From Ardenticatenaceae bacterium (GTDB lineage: Bacteria; Chloroflexota; Anaerolineae; Promineifilales; Promineifilaceae), in contig JACKBN010000004.1 of NCBI GenBank assembly GCA_020634565.1, forward strand, positions 525,355-589,354: 64,000 nucleotides of DNA, read 5' to 3'. Each line of letters starts with the position of its first letter. Positions within the stretch are counted from its first letter, which is position 1. The position numbers were made by a program, and so were the translations under genes. Below are positions 25,269 to 34,187 of the stretch, one piece after another. The notes beneath the pieces were generated by a model that was given only the letters and a program-made list of their open reading frames with translations, searched no databases and was not told the DNA's origin.

Positions 25269-26658
25269 GCAAAACCAGCTCTCATTTAGCCTGTGGCGGC
25301 TGCTGCGCTTAAGCAGCTTCCAGATTGGCTCAGCCATGGGTGACATCATTGTTACCAGCATTTGGAACCGGGTGATGATCTCCCAATTTGGCATTCCTGC
25401 CGCGCCGGTTAGTTTGCTCATTGCCCTGCGTTACCTGCTCTCGCCGCTTAGTTTGTGGGCGGGACACCGCTCGGACACACGGCCGTTTCTGGGGATGCGG
25501 CGTACTTCTTACATCTGGCTGGGACGTGGACTGATGGTGCTCTCCTTGCCGCTGCTGGGTTGGAGCTTGATGCGCTTTGCCGCCGTGCACGACGCGGGCA
25601 GCAATTCTGACTTGCTGGGCTGGATCTTGGCCATCGCTTCTTCACTGCTGTATGGCGTGGGCACGTTGATTTCCGGTAGCCCTTACCTGGCGCTGGTGCG
25701 CGATTCAGCGCCCAAATCGCGGCAGGGTTTAGCCATCAGCACGGCCGAAACGGTGCTCATCATCTTTTTTGCCATTGTGGGCATTACCTTTAGCTTCTGG
25801 ATGGAAGAATTTGATCCCGTCGTCTTTTGGGAGATGGTGATCGCGACGATGTTGATCGGCAGCTTCTTTTGGGTATTTTCCATTTGGGGCGTGGAGCAAT
25901 CGGTCCGACGACAAAAGGGCATCACCCTGGCAGAAGAAATGGCGGCTGTGGGTGCGCGGGCGCGTGAGAGCAGCGTGTTTAGCACGATGCAGCGCATTTG
26001 GCAGGATAAGCGCACCCGTCGCTTTTTCATTTTCCTTTCGCTGGCTACGTTTTCTGCTTGGGCGCAGGATGCGATTTTGGAGCCGTTTGGGGCGGAAGTG
26101 TTTGATCTGCCGCTGTCGCGAACGACGCGTTTTAACAGCTACTGGCAGGCGGCCACGGTACTCACGCTAGTCGGTGGAGCTTACCTGTGGCGCAAACGAC
26201 CGCCTGAACGGCAGCGGCGCATTACCAGTGGTGGTTTGGTGACGATGGCGGTCGGGATGGGTTTGTTAGCGGCAACGGCCGTTTTCCATCAAGTGCATCT
26301 CGTTGAAATTTCGCTGCTGGTGTTTGGCGCGGGTTTTGGCATCTACACCTTCGGCGGTTTAAGCTTGATGGCCGTCATGTCTTCCGACAAGGAAGCCGGG
26401 GCGTACCTGGGCTTGTGGACCATTTCGGTGGTGGTGTTTAAGGGGTTGGGCACGTTTGCTGGCGGCGCGCTGCGCGACTTTTTCTTGTTGAGTTTGGAGC
26501 TAGGCAGCGGCTTAGGTTACGGGCTGATTTTTCTAATGGAGGGTGTGGGGCTGGCAACGGCCGTTTTCATTTTGACGCAGGTTGATGTGCTGGGTTTTGC
26601 CCGCGACATGGGCCGTGTGATCAGCCGCACCGAAGTGCAAATTGCCAGCGCCGATTAG
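25258..26658 (+). CDS. PucC/BCD-family major facilitator transporter
   Basis: 466 residues from ATG at 25258, preceded by GAGGAA. About 12 hydrophobic segments. Family signatures are GSAMGDIIVTSIWNRVM, LSLWAGHRSDTRPFLGMRRT, a second-half AWAQDAILEPFGAEVFDL, and YTFGGLSLMAVMSSDKEAGA. BCD-family members were first linked to bacteriochlorophyll or light-harvesting complex assembly (PucC, LhaA), but homologues exist in non-phototrophs, and no photosynthesis gene is visible here. A tetrapyrrole- or pigment-related role is possible, not shown. hemW lies 8 kb downstream but is not obviously connected. Confidence 0.85.
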   Translation: MKSEQNQLSFSLWRLLRLSSFQIGSAMGDIIVTSIWNRVMISQFGIPAAPVSLLIALRYLLSPLSLWAGHRSDTRPFLGMRRTSYIWLGRGLMVLSLPLLGWSLMRFAAVHDAGSNSDLLGWILAIASSLLYGVGTLISGSPYLALVRDSAPKSRQGLAISTAETVLIIFFAIVGITFSFWMEEFDPVVFWEMVIATMLIGSFFWVFSIWGVEQSVRRQKGITLAEEMAAVGARARESSVFSTMQRIWQDKRTRRFFIFLSLATFSAWAQDAILEPFGAEVFDLPLSRTTRFNSYWQAATVLTLVGGAYLWRKRPPERQRRITSGGLVTMAVGMGLLAATAVFHQVHLVEISLLVFGAGFGIYTFGGLSLMAVMSSDKEAGAYLGLWTISVVVFKGLGTFAGGALRDFFLLSLELGSGLGYGLIFLMEGVGLATAVFILTQVDVLGFARDMGRVISRTEVQIASAD

Positions 26659-27812
26659 TCGAGGAAGTTGAAGCCAAGCTGGCGTACCTGTGGCGCTTCA
26701 ATTTTGCTGACGCCCACGCCGAGCAGGCGCATCTTTTGGCCGGGGGGCCAATTTTCTGCCCAAATTGCTTCGGCAATTGCATAGATTGTTTCGGCATCGT
26801 CAATGCCCACTTCCAGTGAACGCTGCCGGGTGAAGGTGGTAAAATCCGCCCAGCGAAACTTGACGGTGACGGTGTGGGCCACCAGCTGCCGCTTTTGCAG
26901 CGATTGGGCGACTTTGGCCGCCATCTTCTGGAGCTGCTGTCGCAGCCTATCGGCGTCGTTCACATCCTGGCTGAAGGTCCATTCCTGGCTGATGCTTTTG
27001 GCCAAGCCGCGATCGGTTTCCACGGTACGGCCGTCTACGCCCCGCGCTCTTTCCTTCAATGAAATGCCCTGGCTGCCAAACGCGCCTTGCAGCAGCCCTA
27101 AATCGGCCAGAGCCAGCTGCTCGCAGGTGTGAATGTTCAGCTTTGCTAGCTTTTCGGCCGTGCGCGGGCCAATGCCCCAGATGGCACGGGTGGGCAGCGG
27201 CGCTAAAAATGCCGCTTCTTCGCCTGGACGCACCACGGTGAATCCTTCCGGCTTGTCATGATCCGAGGCGACTTTGGCCACCAGCTTGCTGCTGGCCAGC
27301 CCCACGGAGCAGGGGAGGTTGGATTCGGTTTTTACGGCCGTTCTGATTTCCCCCGCTTTTTCCTCAGGATTGTCCCAGCCGGACAAATCGACATAGGCTT
27401 CATCCACGCTCATTTGCTCTACGGGGCCAAAGTTATCCAGGATGGTCATCACCTGCTGCGAGCAGCTGCGGATGCGATCCCAGTTGGCGGGGGCAATTTT
27501 GAGATCGCGGCAGAGGCGAACGGCCGTACTCATCGGCATGGCGGAGCGAATGCCCAGTTTACGTGCTTCATAGCTGGCTGAGGCCACCACGCCTCGCTGA
27601 TCCGGCTGGCCACCGATGGCTAACGGCCGTCCCGCATCCTCAGGGTGATCCAAAATATGTACATTGACGTAAAAAGCATCCATGTCCAGATGCAAAATCG
27701 CGCGGGGCCAGATTTTTTGTGCCACAGAGGGCACAAAGGGTTTAGAGGTTTGGTTTACATTCAACGCCTCTTTTTCCTCTGTGTCCTCTGTGGCTTTATT
27801 TTTCAAACTCAT
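26655..27812 (-). CDS. dinB: DNA polymerase IV (Y family) with repeat-encoded N-terminal extension
   Basis: 385 residues. Catalytic motifs are present: AILHLDMDAFYVNVH (Asp43, Asp45) and MSVDEAYVDLS (Asp137, Glu138). The helix-hairpin-helix region (LPTRAIWGIGPRTAEKLAKL) and little-finger domain follow. Normal DinB proteins begin only a few residues before the HLDMDAFY block; the first ~37 residues here (KATEDTEEKEAL, KPFVPSVAQK) are the translation of an intergenic inverted repeat. The start overlaps the stop of the upstream gene (ATGA) and no later start codon precedes the motif, so the extension is probably made. Last gene of the minus-strand chain; error-prone lesion bypass. Confidence 0.93.
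   Translation of the reverse strand: MSLKNKATEDTEEKEALNVNQTSKPFVPSVAQKIWPRAILHLDMDAFYVNVHILDHPEDAGRPLAIGGQPDQRGVVASASYEARKLGIRSAMPMSTAVRLCRDLKIAPANWDRIRSCSQQVMTILDNFGPVEQMSVDEAYVDLSGWDNPEEKAGEIRTAVKTESNLPCSVGLASSKLVAKVASDHDKPEGFTVVRPGEEAAFLAPLPTRAIWGIGPRTAEKLAKLNIHTCEQLALADLGLLQGAFGSQGISLKERARGVDGRTVETDRGLAKSISQEWTFSQDVNDADRLRQQLQKMAAKVAQSLQKRQLVAHTVTVKFRWADFTTFTRQRSLEVGIDDAETIYAIAEAIWAENWPPGQKMRLLGVGVSKIEAPQVRQLGFNFLD
27721..27794. repeat. Inverted repeat CACAGAGG family inside the dinB 5' end
   Basis: Perfect arms GCCACAGAGG (27721-27730) and CCTCTGTGGC (27785-27794), with further complementary CACAAAGG/CCTCTGTGTCC between. This family normally lies between genes; a related copy is at 56859-56902. 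Here it is in frame within dinB. Confidence 0.75.
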
Positions 27813-29197
27813 GGTGCGTATTGCTCCGGTTCGATGGGAGCTTGAGCAGGAAGCTGCGGCGCGCTAAAGTATGTTTGCAGCGTTAGCTGCGTAACCGGGG
27901 CGATGAGCCTCTGCGCCAGGTCGGCAATGCCGGCAAACTGGCCGCCTAAAAACCAGATAGCCGCGCCTTTCACTTCGGGATACGGGGCATACAGCCGCGC
28001 CGCCCATTCGATGTCTTGCAGCGCCTGTTCTGGCGACGGTACCTTTTCATACGTCCAGCCCCACTCGGTAATGAGCACGGTCGGGCGAGGAATGCCCAGC
28101 GTGTCTACAATCTGAAACAGTGTCTGAAAACGGCCGATTTTGTACGGATACTCGTGGCCAATGTCTTCCACCAGATAACTGTATTCATGCAGGGCGATGG
28201 CCAGTTGGTCGGGATTGTTCCCCGCCAGCCGCAAAAAAGCTATCATGCTGGGTGTTTGCCAATCTGTCTGTTCAGGCTCGCCGGAAGCCCAGCCAAACGC
28301 AGCCCAGCGGAACCCTTCGTTCATGGCCAATTCGGCCGTTTTAAGGGCAAATTGACCCAGCCACTCCGCCTGATTTTTATCCACTTCGTTGATCGTTTCC
28401 AGCCAGACAAGATCGCGATCCAGCTCTGGCGGAAAGGCATCACGGTGCATTTGCCAATGAATTTCGGCGGCTTGCTCGGGTGGCAGGCTGTAGTTGGGTA
28501 CGTTCCAATCATAATCCGAGCCGCCGTGAGCCGATTTGCGGTACACCAGAATGTGCGGCACGCCGCTCTGCTTCATTAATTCCTGAGCCAGAAAGATTGG
28601 TTGGGCATTGTCTACGCTTTTCAAAAAGAAGGGAACGCCTGCGGCGTCTAGCGCGCGCATCCATTGCTCCAGTCCGGCCGAATTGCCACCGAGGCCCGTG
28701 TGGAAACCAATTTTCACGGGAGCCAGCGCCAATCCTTGGGCGGCGAGTTCAGCGCGTACGGCCGTAAAATCCACCGTGGGTATCGGCGTTGGCGTTGGGC
28801 TGGGCGTGTGGGTCGGCGGCAGCGGCGTGGCGGTAATCTCTTCAGACCCGTTAACCAGCGGCAAATAGAGTTCGCTGCCATCGCTGGCCAGCGTGGACAT
28901 GGGCGGCGGGGTGAAGATCAATTCGGCCGTCGGCGTTCTGGCCGGATACGATTCGGTTGCCGGGGCCGTGGTGGGCAGCGGATACCCGTCTGGCGGCAGC
29001 GTGGCGGCCTCGCTGATGGCTGCCGGGGTGTCGAGGGCAGGTGGTTGGGTAGTCGGCGTGGGGGTAGCGGGAGATTGACAGGCAGAAACGGCCGTAACCC
29101 ACAGCAACCCTAGCATCATTGGCCAAATGCGCCGCCACCAAGTTGACAGACCAGACTGTTTACCGATTACCAAAAACTGATTACGTTTTTTACCCAA
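27809..29197 (-). CDS. Lipoprotein with glycoside-hydrolase-like TIM-barrel domain
   Basis: 462 residues. A lipoprotein signal ends at VSAC (Cys40), followed by a ~100-residue Pro/Thr linker containing GSELYLPLVNGS. The catalytic-like domain shows WLETINEVDK (Asn270-Glu271, resembling the acid/base Asn-Glu of clan A glycosidases) and PTVLITEWGW (Glu378, candidate nucleophile). This fits GH39/GH5-like barrels, though overall resemblance is weak. It overlaps the M24 peptidase gene upstream and dinB downstream, so it is co-transcribed. Probable surface polysaccharide enzyme; substrate unknown. Confidence 0.65.
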   Translation of the reverse strand: MGKKRNQFLVIGKQSGLSTWWRRIWPMMLGLLWVTAVSACQSPATPTPTTQPPALDTPAAISEAATLPPDGYPLPTTAPATESYPARTPTAELIFTPPPMSTLASDGSELYLPLVNGSEEITATPLPPTHTPSPTPTPIPTVDFTAVRAELAAQGLALAPVKIGFHTGLGGNSAGLEQWMRALDAAGVPFFLKSVDNAQPIFLAQELMKQSGVPHILVYRKSAHGGSDYDWNVPNYSLPPEQAAEIHWQMHRDAFPPELDRDLVWLETINEVDKNQAEWLGQFALKTAELAMNEGFRWAAFGWASGEPEQTDWQTPSMIAFLRLAGNNPDQLAIALHEYSYLVEDIGHEYPYKIGRFQTLFQIVDTLGIPRPTVLITEWGWTYEKVPSPEQALQDIEWAARLYAPYPEVKGAAIWFLGGQFAGIADLAQRLIAPVTQLTLQTYFSAPQLPAQAPIEPEQYAP

Positions 29198-30293
29198 CCG
29201 TAATCAACTCTCGCGTCATGGTAGTCAGGCTGCGGTGGCCGTTGGGAGTGATGACCACATCATCCTCAATGCGCACGCCGCCGCGCCCTGGCAGGTAGAT
29301 GCCCGGCTCCACGGTAAAGACATTGCCCACTTCCAGCGCTTCGGTATTGGCTTCCATCATAAAGGGTGGCTCATGCACTTCGACGCCTAGGCCATGCCCG
29401 GTGCGGTGGATGAAGTAATCACCGTAGCCCGCGTCTTCAATGACCTCGCGGGCAGCGCGATCCACAGTTTGTCCGGTGACTCCCGGCTCAGCGACTAGAA
29501 CGCCCTGCTGGTTGGCCAGTTTCACCGTCTCGTAGATGTGGCGCAGCTCGGCATCAATCGCGCCCACGGCAAAGGTTCGGGTAATGTCTGAGGGGTAACC
29601 GTCTACATAGCAGCCCCAATCAATCACCAGCAGATCGCCTTCCTGCAACGGCCGTTCCGTAGGCACAGCATGGGGCGAAGCGCCATTGGGTCCGGCAGAC
29701 ACAATCGGCCCGAAGGCAATGGATTCGGCGCCTTCATCCAGCTGGAACTGGGTGAGCATGGCCGCCACCTGCTTTTCCGTCATGCCAATCTCAATCATGG
29801 GAATCAGCCGCTCCATCGCCCGTTCTGCCGCGCCAATAGCTCTCTCCATGGCCGCAATTTCTTCCGCGTCCTTCACGGCGCGCAGGGTGCTGAGGATTGG
29901 TTCCGCGTGGGTGGTGGTGAGGCCGGGCGCGTACCGCTTAAGCAGTTCCAACTCCAGCACGCGCATGTGCAGCGCCTCGACGCCCAGCAAATAATCGGAT
30001 AGCTCCAGCACGGCGCATGCCTGCTGAAAAGCTCCCGTGTACCCTTCATCATCGCTCCAGGCGAAAATACGATCTTCGGGAATGCCGGCGGCGCGGGCTT
30101 TCATTGCTTCCAAGCCAGGAATGACAATGGCAGGCTCATCATCGGCGGGGAAAAAGAGGACGATCGGCCGTTCGCTGACGTGGGAATGAATGCCGCTGAG
30201 GTAAGCCATGTTGGGGCCGGGTACCAGGGCGATGCCGTCCACGCCGTGGGCCAGGATTTGGTGGGTGAGTTTGTCGAGACGGTTTTGGTTCAT
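29190..30293 (-). CDS. M24-family metallopeptidase (Xaa-Pro aminopeptidase/dipeptidase)
   Basis: 367 residues: an N-terminal creatinase-like domain (YLSGIHSHVSERPIVLFF) and a pita-bread catalytic domain. The five metal ligands are visible: VIDWGCYVDGYPSDITRTF (two Asp), HRTGHGLGVEVHEPP (His), FTVEPGIYL (Glu) and GVRIEDDVVIT (Glu). It acts in the cytoplasm on peptides with proline in second position or on Xaa-Pro dipeptides. The start is separated from the biotinyl protein gene by an 80-bp spacer with a repeat. The downstream lipoprotein overlaps its 3' end. Confidence 0.92.
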   Translation of the reverse strand: MNQNRLDKLTHQILAHGVDGIALVPGPNMAYLSGIHSHVSERPIVLFFPADDEPAIVIPGLEAMKARAAGIPEDRIFAWSDDEGYTGAFQQACAVLELSDYLLGVEALHMRVLELELLKRYAPGLTTTHAEPILSTLRAVKDAEEIAAMERAIGAAERAMERLIPMIEIGMTEKQVAAMLTQFQLDEGAESIAFGPIVSAGPNGASPHAVPTERPLQEGDLLVIDWGCYVDGYPSDITRTFAVGAIDAELRHIYETVKLANQQGVLVAEPGVTGQTVDRAAREVIEDAGYGDYFIHRTGHGLGVEVHEPPFMMEANTEALEVGNVFTVEPGIYLPGRGGVRIEDDVVITPNGHRSLTTMTRELITVG

Positions 30294-30315
30294 TTAGTCG
30301 GTTCCTTCTAAAAGT

Positions 30316-30362
30316 TTTAGTCACAGATTACACAGATTTTTGGTTTTAATCTGCGAAACCTG
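30316..30362. repeat. Intergenic repeat of the ATCTGTG/CACAGATT family
   Basis: TTAGTCACAGATTACACAGA, then TTAATCTGCGAAACCTGCGG. A related tract (AATCTGCGTAATCTGTGCAA) lies at 20908-20936 before the clostripain gene, in the other orientation. A loosely self-complementary spacer, no gene. Confidence 0.55.
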
Positions 30363-30373
30363 CGGATTGATTT

Positions 30374-30877
30374 TTATTGTGCCTCGTCCAATTCTATCAG
30401 GGGGATGCCTGCCTGCACGGAATCGCCTTTGGCGCAGTGGAGGGCGGTGACGGTGCCGCTGTAGGGGGCTTGGATGGGGATGATCATCTTCATGGATTCT
30501 AGCAGAATGAGCTTGTCACCATCTGCCACCTGATCGCCCACGCTGACCAAAATGTCGGCAACGACGGCGGGGATGGTGGCCGACAGCGAAACATCCTGAC
30601 TGGCAGCGCCACCACCACGGGGCAAAACGCGCTCGTATTGATGGGTACGGCCGTTCAGCCACAAATTGCGCTGTGTCCCATCTTTATGCCCCACCAGCCG
30701 CCACTGCTGGCGTGCGCCATTGGGCAGGGTGCGTTCCAGCAGGATGCCGTCTGACATGTCGGCAATGAGCTGGAATACGGCCGTTTCGCCATCGAGCGTG
30801 ATTTCAATCTTGTCGCCCTGGCGGCGAGCCTGCACCGTTTTTTCTACATCGTGTTGGCGAAGGATGAATTCGGTCAT
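30374..30877 (-). CDS. Biotinyl-domain carrier protein (AccB-like)
   Basis: 167 residues. The C-terminal ~75 residues form a biotinyl/lipoyl barrel-sandwich hybrid with the biotinylation site LILLESMKMII (Lys130), flanked by VGDQVADGDK and APYSGTV. The N-terminal ~85 residues are a separate small domain (ETAVFQLIADMSDGILLERT). It resembles the biotin carrier part of acyl-CoA or pyruvate carboxylases; no carboxylase subunit is encoded nearby, so its partner is elsewhere. ATG overlaps the stop of the NfeD gene. Confidence 0.85.
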   Translation of the reverse strand: MTEFILRQHDVEKTVQARRQGDKIEITLDGETAVFQLIADMSDGILLERTLPNGARQQWRLVGHKDGTQRNLWLNGRTHQYERVLPRGGGAASQDVSLSATIPAVVADILVSVGDQVADGDKLILLESMKMIIPIQAPYSGTVTALHCAKGDSVQAGIPLIELDEAQ

Positions 30878-32259
30878 GCGAGTGGTGCCTCCAGAACGGC
30901 CGTTTCGGCCACAGGTTCAACTTGCATTTTCATGCCCTGCATCTGGCGCACTTTCACCTCATCGCCAAAATGGATGGGTTGGCTGGAGGTGGCTTGCCAA
31001 ATTTCGCCCTCAAGGGTGATTGTGCCCCGGTACAAATTGCCGTCGGGGTCAAACGAGTCGCGGGCGATGCCAATTTGGCCCAGCATGCCTTGTTGCCCGG
31101 TAATGGGCTGCTTCCCTTGTGCGCGCACAGCAAAGGCCAGAATGGCCACAAAAAAGCTGGCGGTAAATAGGGCAATGGCGATGGCGGCGGGAATGGACAG
31201 GCGCACGAATTCTGGCGTGCCGGAGTTAAACAATACCAGCAGTCCGGCAATGAGCGTAATCGTTCCGGCGATGGCCAATGCGCCATGCGTTGGCGCTTTT
31301 ATTTCTAGCCCCAGCAGCACAAAGGCGACCAAAATCAGGCCCAGGCCCAACCAGTTGACTGGCAATTGCCCCAAACCGTACAGCCCAATGCCCAAAAAGA
31401 GCACGCCGATAAATCCGGCAACCCAACCGCCTGGGCTGGAAATTTCGATGATGATGGCCTGGACGCCAATGGCCATCAGGATGGAGACGAGCACTGTGTT
31501 GGTGAGGGCCAGCAGCAGCATCTCGATGAAGGTGAGGGGGATGGCGGTTTGATTGGCAACGGCCGTATGCAGCACTTGCTCTTGGCCATTGACGAGGACA
31601 GTACGGCCGTCTAGCGCCGCCAACAAATCTTCTGGTGAGTCAGCGATGGCGTCAATAAAACCGGCTGTCAACGCTTCTTGCGAACTGACGGCGCGGGCAT
31701 CCTCAATCATTGCTTCGCCTAAAGCCACGGCTTCCGGGCCACGCCGCTCTGTCAGGCTGCGGATGGTGGCTTTGAGCGCCTCTACTTCTTTGCGGTAGGC
31801 CGTCTCGTTAATGTCACTGCCATCGGAATTGATGGGTGAGGCCGCGCCGATGATGGTTTCGGGAGCCATGCCAGCGGCATGGGCTGCGGCCGTAATAATG
31901 CTGCCAGCAGAGGCTGCCATCGCGCCTTCTGGCCCAATGTACACAATCACCGGAATCTCTGAGGCGCGAAACAATTCCACAATTTCAAGTGTGGTGACGA
32001 CTGCACCCCCTGGCGTATTTAAAGTGATGAGCACCGCATCTGCCCCAGAAACGGCCGCTTCCGCCAATCCGCGCTCAAAATAGGTGTGCATAATCGGCGT
32101 TACCGGGCCATCAAACGCCAGCATGGCCACTTCACTGCTGCTTTGGGCGTTAACAAGTTGAACTTGTATCAAGGCGAAGGCAATGAAAGCAAGCAAGAAT
32201 AGCTTCGCATAGGCGGTTTTGATTCGTTTTTGAATGGGTGTCTTTCGTAAAAGAATCAT
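30874..32259 (-). CDS. NfeD-family membrane-bound ClpP-class serine protease
   Basis: 461 residues: a signal or anchor segment (LFLLAFIAFALIQVQLV), a ClpP-like domain with the Ser-Lys dyad (AMAASAGS, Ser117; TAYRKEVE, Lys157), four to five membrane spans (~240-380), and a C-terminal OB-fold NfeD domain (GMLGQIGIARDSFDPDG). Long-form NfeD proteases cleave stomatin-family partners and act in membrane quality control; no stomatin gene is adjacent, which is unusual. ATG overlaps the NUDIX gene stop. Part of the minus-strand chain. Confidence 0.9.
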   Translation of the reverse strand: MILLRKTPIQKRIKTAYAKLFLLAFIAFALIQVQLVNAQSSSEVAMLAFDGPVTPIMHTYFERGLAEAAVSGADAVLITLNTPGGAVVTTLEIVELFRASEIPVIVYIGPEGAMAASAGSIITAAAHAAGMAPETIIGAASPINSDGSDINETAYRKEVEALKATIRSLTERRGPEAVALGEAMIEDARAVSSQEALTAGFIDAIADSPEDLLAALDGRTVLVNGQEQVLHTAVANQTAIPLTFIEMLLLALTNTVLVSILMAIGVQAIIIEISSPGGWVAGFIGVLFLGIGLYGLGQLPVNWLGLGLILVAFVLLGLEIKAPTHGALAIAGTITLIAGLLVLFNSGTPEFVRLSIPAAIAIALFTASFFVAILAFAVRAQGKQPITGQQGMLGQIGIARDSFDPDGNLYRGTITLEGEIWQATSSQPIHFGDEVKVRQMQGMKMQVEPVAETAVLEAPLA

Positions 32260-32738
32260 ACTTTTTGCTGATTTTCCAAATACAGTGTTTGACCGTAATC
32301 ATACTGCTGCCAGGCCGCCAACACACGCGCTTTTAATGGTTTTGTCATCGTGTTAGGCAAGGTGTCTCGGCGAAAAAAGGCAAATTCGCTGAGTTCATCG
32401 GCTGGCAGTTGAATGGCAGCAATGTCTGATTCGTCCAATACACCGCCGTCAAAAACAAACATCAAGGATTCTGTTTTAGGGTCATTTGGACGGTTGTAAT
32501 CAAGCACCAGCAGCCGCCCAATTTCCCGGTTCAAACCAATTTCTTCAAAAACTTCGCGCTGGCAACATTGTTTGGGTGACTCGTTATCTTCCACGCCGCC
32601 GCCGGGAATTTCCCAACCCGGCTTGTAGTTTGGTTTGACCAGGAGAACTTCGTTTCTTTCATTAAAGAACAAACAGCCCGCACCCATCCGTTTTTTGGGT
32701 AAGGATTCGTAATAAGCATGGGAGTAAGCTAATGTCAT
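32256..32738 (-). CDS. NUDIX hydrolase
   Basis: 160 residues. The Nudix box is complete: GGGVEDNESPKQCCQREVFE followed by EIG (GX5EX7REUXEEXGU). The N-terminal half includes RMGAGCLFFNERNEVLLVK. It hydrolyses a nucleoside diphosphate linked to another moiety, probably a house-cleaning or signalling substrate; the specificity is not readable. ATGs at both ends overlap neighbouring stops by 4 bp, so it is cotranslated with the sensor kinase and NfeD protease. Confidence 0.9.
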   Translation of the reverse strand: MTLAYSHAYYESLPKKRMGAGCLFFNERNEVLLVKPNYKPGWEIPGGGVEDNESPKQCCQREVFEEIGLNREIGRLLVLDYNRPNDPKTESLMFVFDGGVLDESDIAAIQLPADELSEFAFFRRDTLPNTMTKPLKARVLAAWQQYDYGQTLYLENQQKV

Positions 32739-33991
32739 AGCAGTCCGGTGGGGGGCAGCTCCAGACGCAGGGCGATGATAAATTCACTGCCCTCCCGGTT
32801 GCTACTTTCGGCCCAAATACGGCCGCCGTGCAGCTCTACCAACTCTTTGGCGATGGACAAACCCAGCCCCATGCCTTCATGCTGGCGGCGCAGGGGTGAT
32901 TCGACCTGGTAGAACCGCTTGAAAATGCGTTCTAGCTGGTCTTCTGGCACGCCGATGCCGCTGTCTTTGATGCGGAACCACGCTTCGCGCCCTTGACGCT
33001 CCACTTTTACAACAATTTGGCCGCCCTTGGGCGTGAACTTGACGGCGTTGTTGAGCAGGTTGCCGATGATCACTTCCATCATGTCCTGGTCGATGAGGAC
33101 GAGCAGTTCATGCTCTGGCAGGGTGACGTGGACGGTTTGCTCTTTGGCAACGGCCGTTTCATCCCGTTCCAGGTTCATATCGTGAACCAGAGCCACCAAA
33201 TTCACCTTTTTGCGGGTGAGCGCCGCCGTGCCAGCATCCACATAGCGCAGGTTGAGCATGTCTTGAATGAGAGCCCGCAGATGAACGGCCGCTTGTAGCA
33301 CATTGTCGAACTGGGCCGTCATCTCTGGCCCTGCTTCATCACGCAAAAAGGAAACGTAGCCCAAAATTACCGACAGCGGCGTGCGCAGTTCGTGCGAGGC
33401 GATGGCAATGAAATCGGTTTTGAGCTGATCCAGCTCATTGAGTTCCGCGTTGGCCTGCTGTAACTCGTTGAACAGCCGGGCCTGTTCCACCGCCACGCCG
33501 GCAATATCTGCCAAAATGGAGAGCGTCTCAAAATCCTGAATGGAGAAATCGCCGCCACCGTTTTTGTTGAGCGCTTCCAGCACGCCGACCGGTTCCTGGT
33601 TTACGTTGTGCATGGGCACGCCCAAAATAGAGCGGGTATGGAAGGAAATCGCATCATCCACATTTTGGTTCCAGCGCGAGTCTTTGGACACGTCCTGGAT
33701 GTACATTGGCTTGTTTTCGGTAAGAATGGCTCCGGCAATCGAACCATCGAGCGAAACGGTCATATTGGCCAATTCGGGCGGCACTTCGTTAGAAGACGCT
33801 TTGAAATGAAGCTGCTGCGTTTTGGGGTCCAACAGCAAAATGGAGGCGGCTTCCGCGTTGGTTAGATCGGCCGCTTCGGAAATGATGCGGGAGAGCAAAT
33901 GGTCGAGATTGGTGGTGGCGTTGAGTACCCGGCTAATTTCAACCAGGCGAGCCATTCGTTCGGCATTTAGTTTGGGGCGCTGTGCGTTCAT
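32735..33991 (-). CDS. GAF-domain sensor histidine kinase
   Basis: 418 residues. Residues ~20-175 are a GAF domain (DHLLSRIISEAADLTNAEAA and SILGVPMHN). Then HisKA with the phosphorylated His200 (IASHELRTPLSVILGY) and HATPase_c with N box (NLLNNAVKFTPKGG), G1 (KDSGIGVPE) and G2 (GMGLGLSIAKELVELHGG). No membrane span, so it senses a cytoplasmic signal. AAGGA precedes ATG by 6-7 nt. No response regulator is in the operon, but three stand-alone receivers occur elsewhere in this window (37.5, 39.0 and 61.5 kb). First gene of the minus-strand chain. Confidence 0.93.
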   Translation of the reverse strand: MNAQRPKLNAERMARLVEISRVLNATTNLDHLLSRIISEAADLTNAEAASILLLDPKTQQLHFKASSNEVPPELANMTVSLDGSIAGAILTENKPMYIQDVSKDSRWNQNVDDAISFHTRSILGVPMHNVNQEPVGVLEALNKNGGGDFSIQDFETLSILADIAGVAVEQARLFNELQQANAELNELDQLKTDFIAIASHELRTPLSVILGYVSFLRDEAGPEMTAQFDNVLQAAVHLRALIQDMLNLRYVDAGTAALTRKKVNLVALVHDMNLERDETAVAKEQTVHVTLPEHELLVLIDQDMMEVIIGNLLNNAVKFTPKGGQIVVKVERQGREAWFRIKDSGIGVPEDQLERIFKRFYQVESPLRRQHEGMGLGLSIAKELVELHGGRIWAESSNREGSEFIIALRLELPPTGLL

Positions 33992-34143
33992 AAGCGGTCC
34001 TTGCTTAACAGGTGATGAATACGGCCGTTTTCTCCGGTTGTCATTGAAGATATGATACGGTATGCTGACTGCTTAGACAAGCGACGGGAACGGCCGTTTG
34101 TCGAGAGTAAACACTGACTTTAACCATTGTTCAATGTTGGAAA

Positions 34144-34175
34144 GTAATTGAGTAATTCGGTAATTACTCAATTAC
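34144..34175. repeat. Intergenic hairpin GTAATTGAGTAAT
   Basis: Perfect 13-bp arms at 34144-34156 and 34163-34175 with a 6-bp loop, just upstream of hemW. Related sequence (AATTACCCAATTACTCAATT) occurs at 42041-42060. The hemW start codon has no Shine-Dalgarno, and the hairpin occupies its leader. Confidence 0.7.
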
Positions 34176-34187
34176 CCAATTACATTT

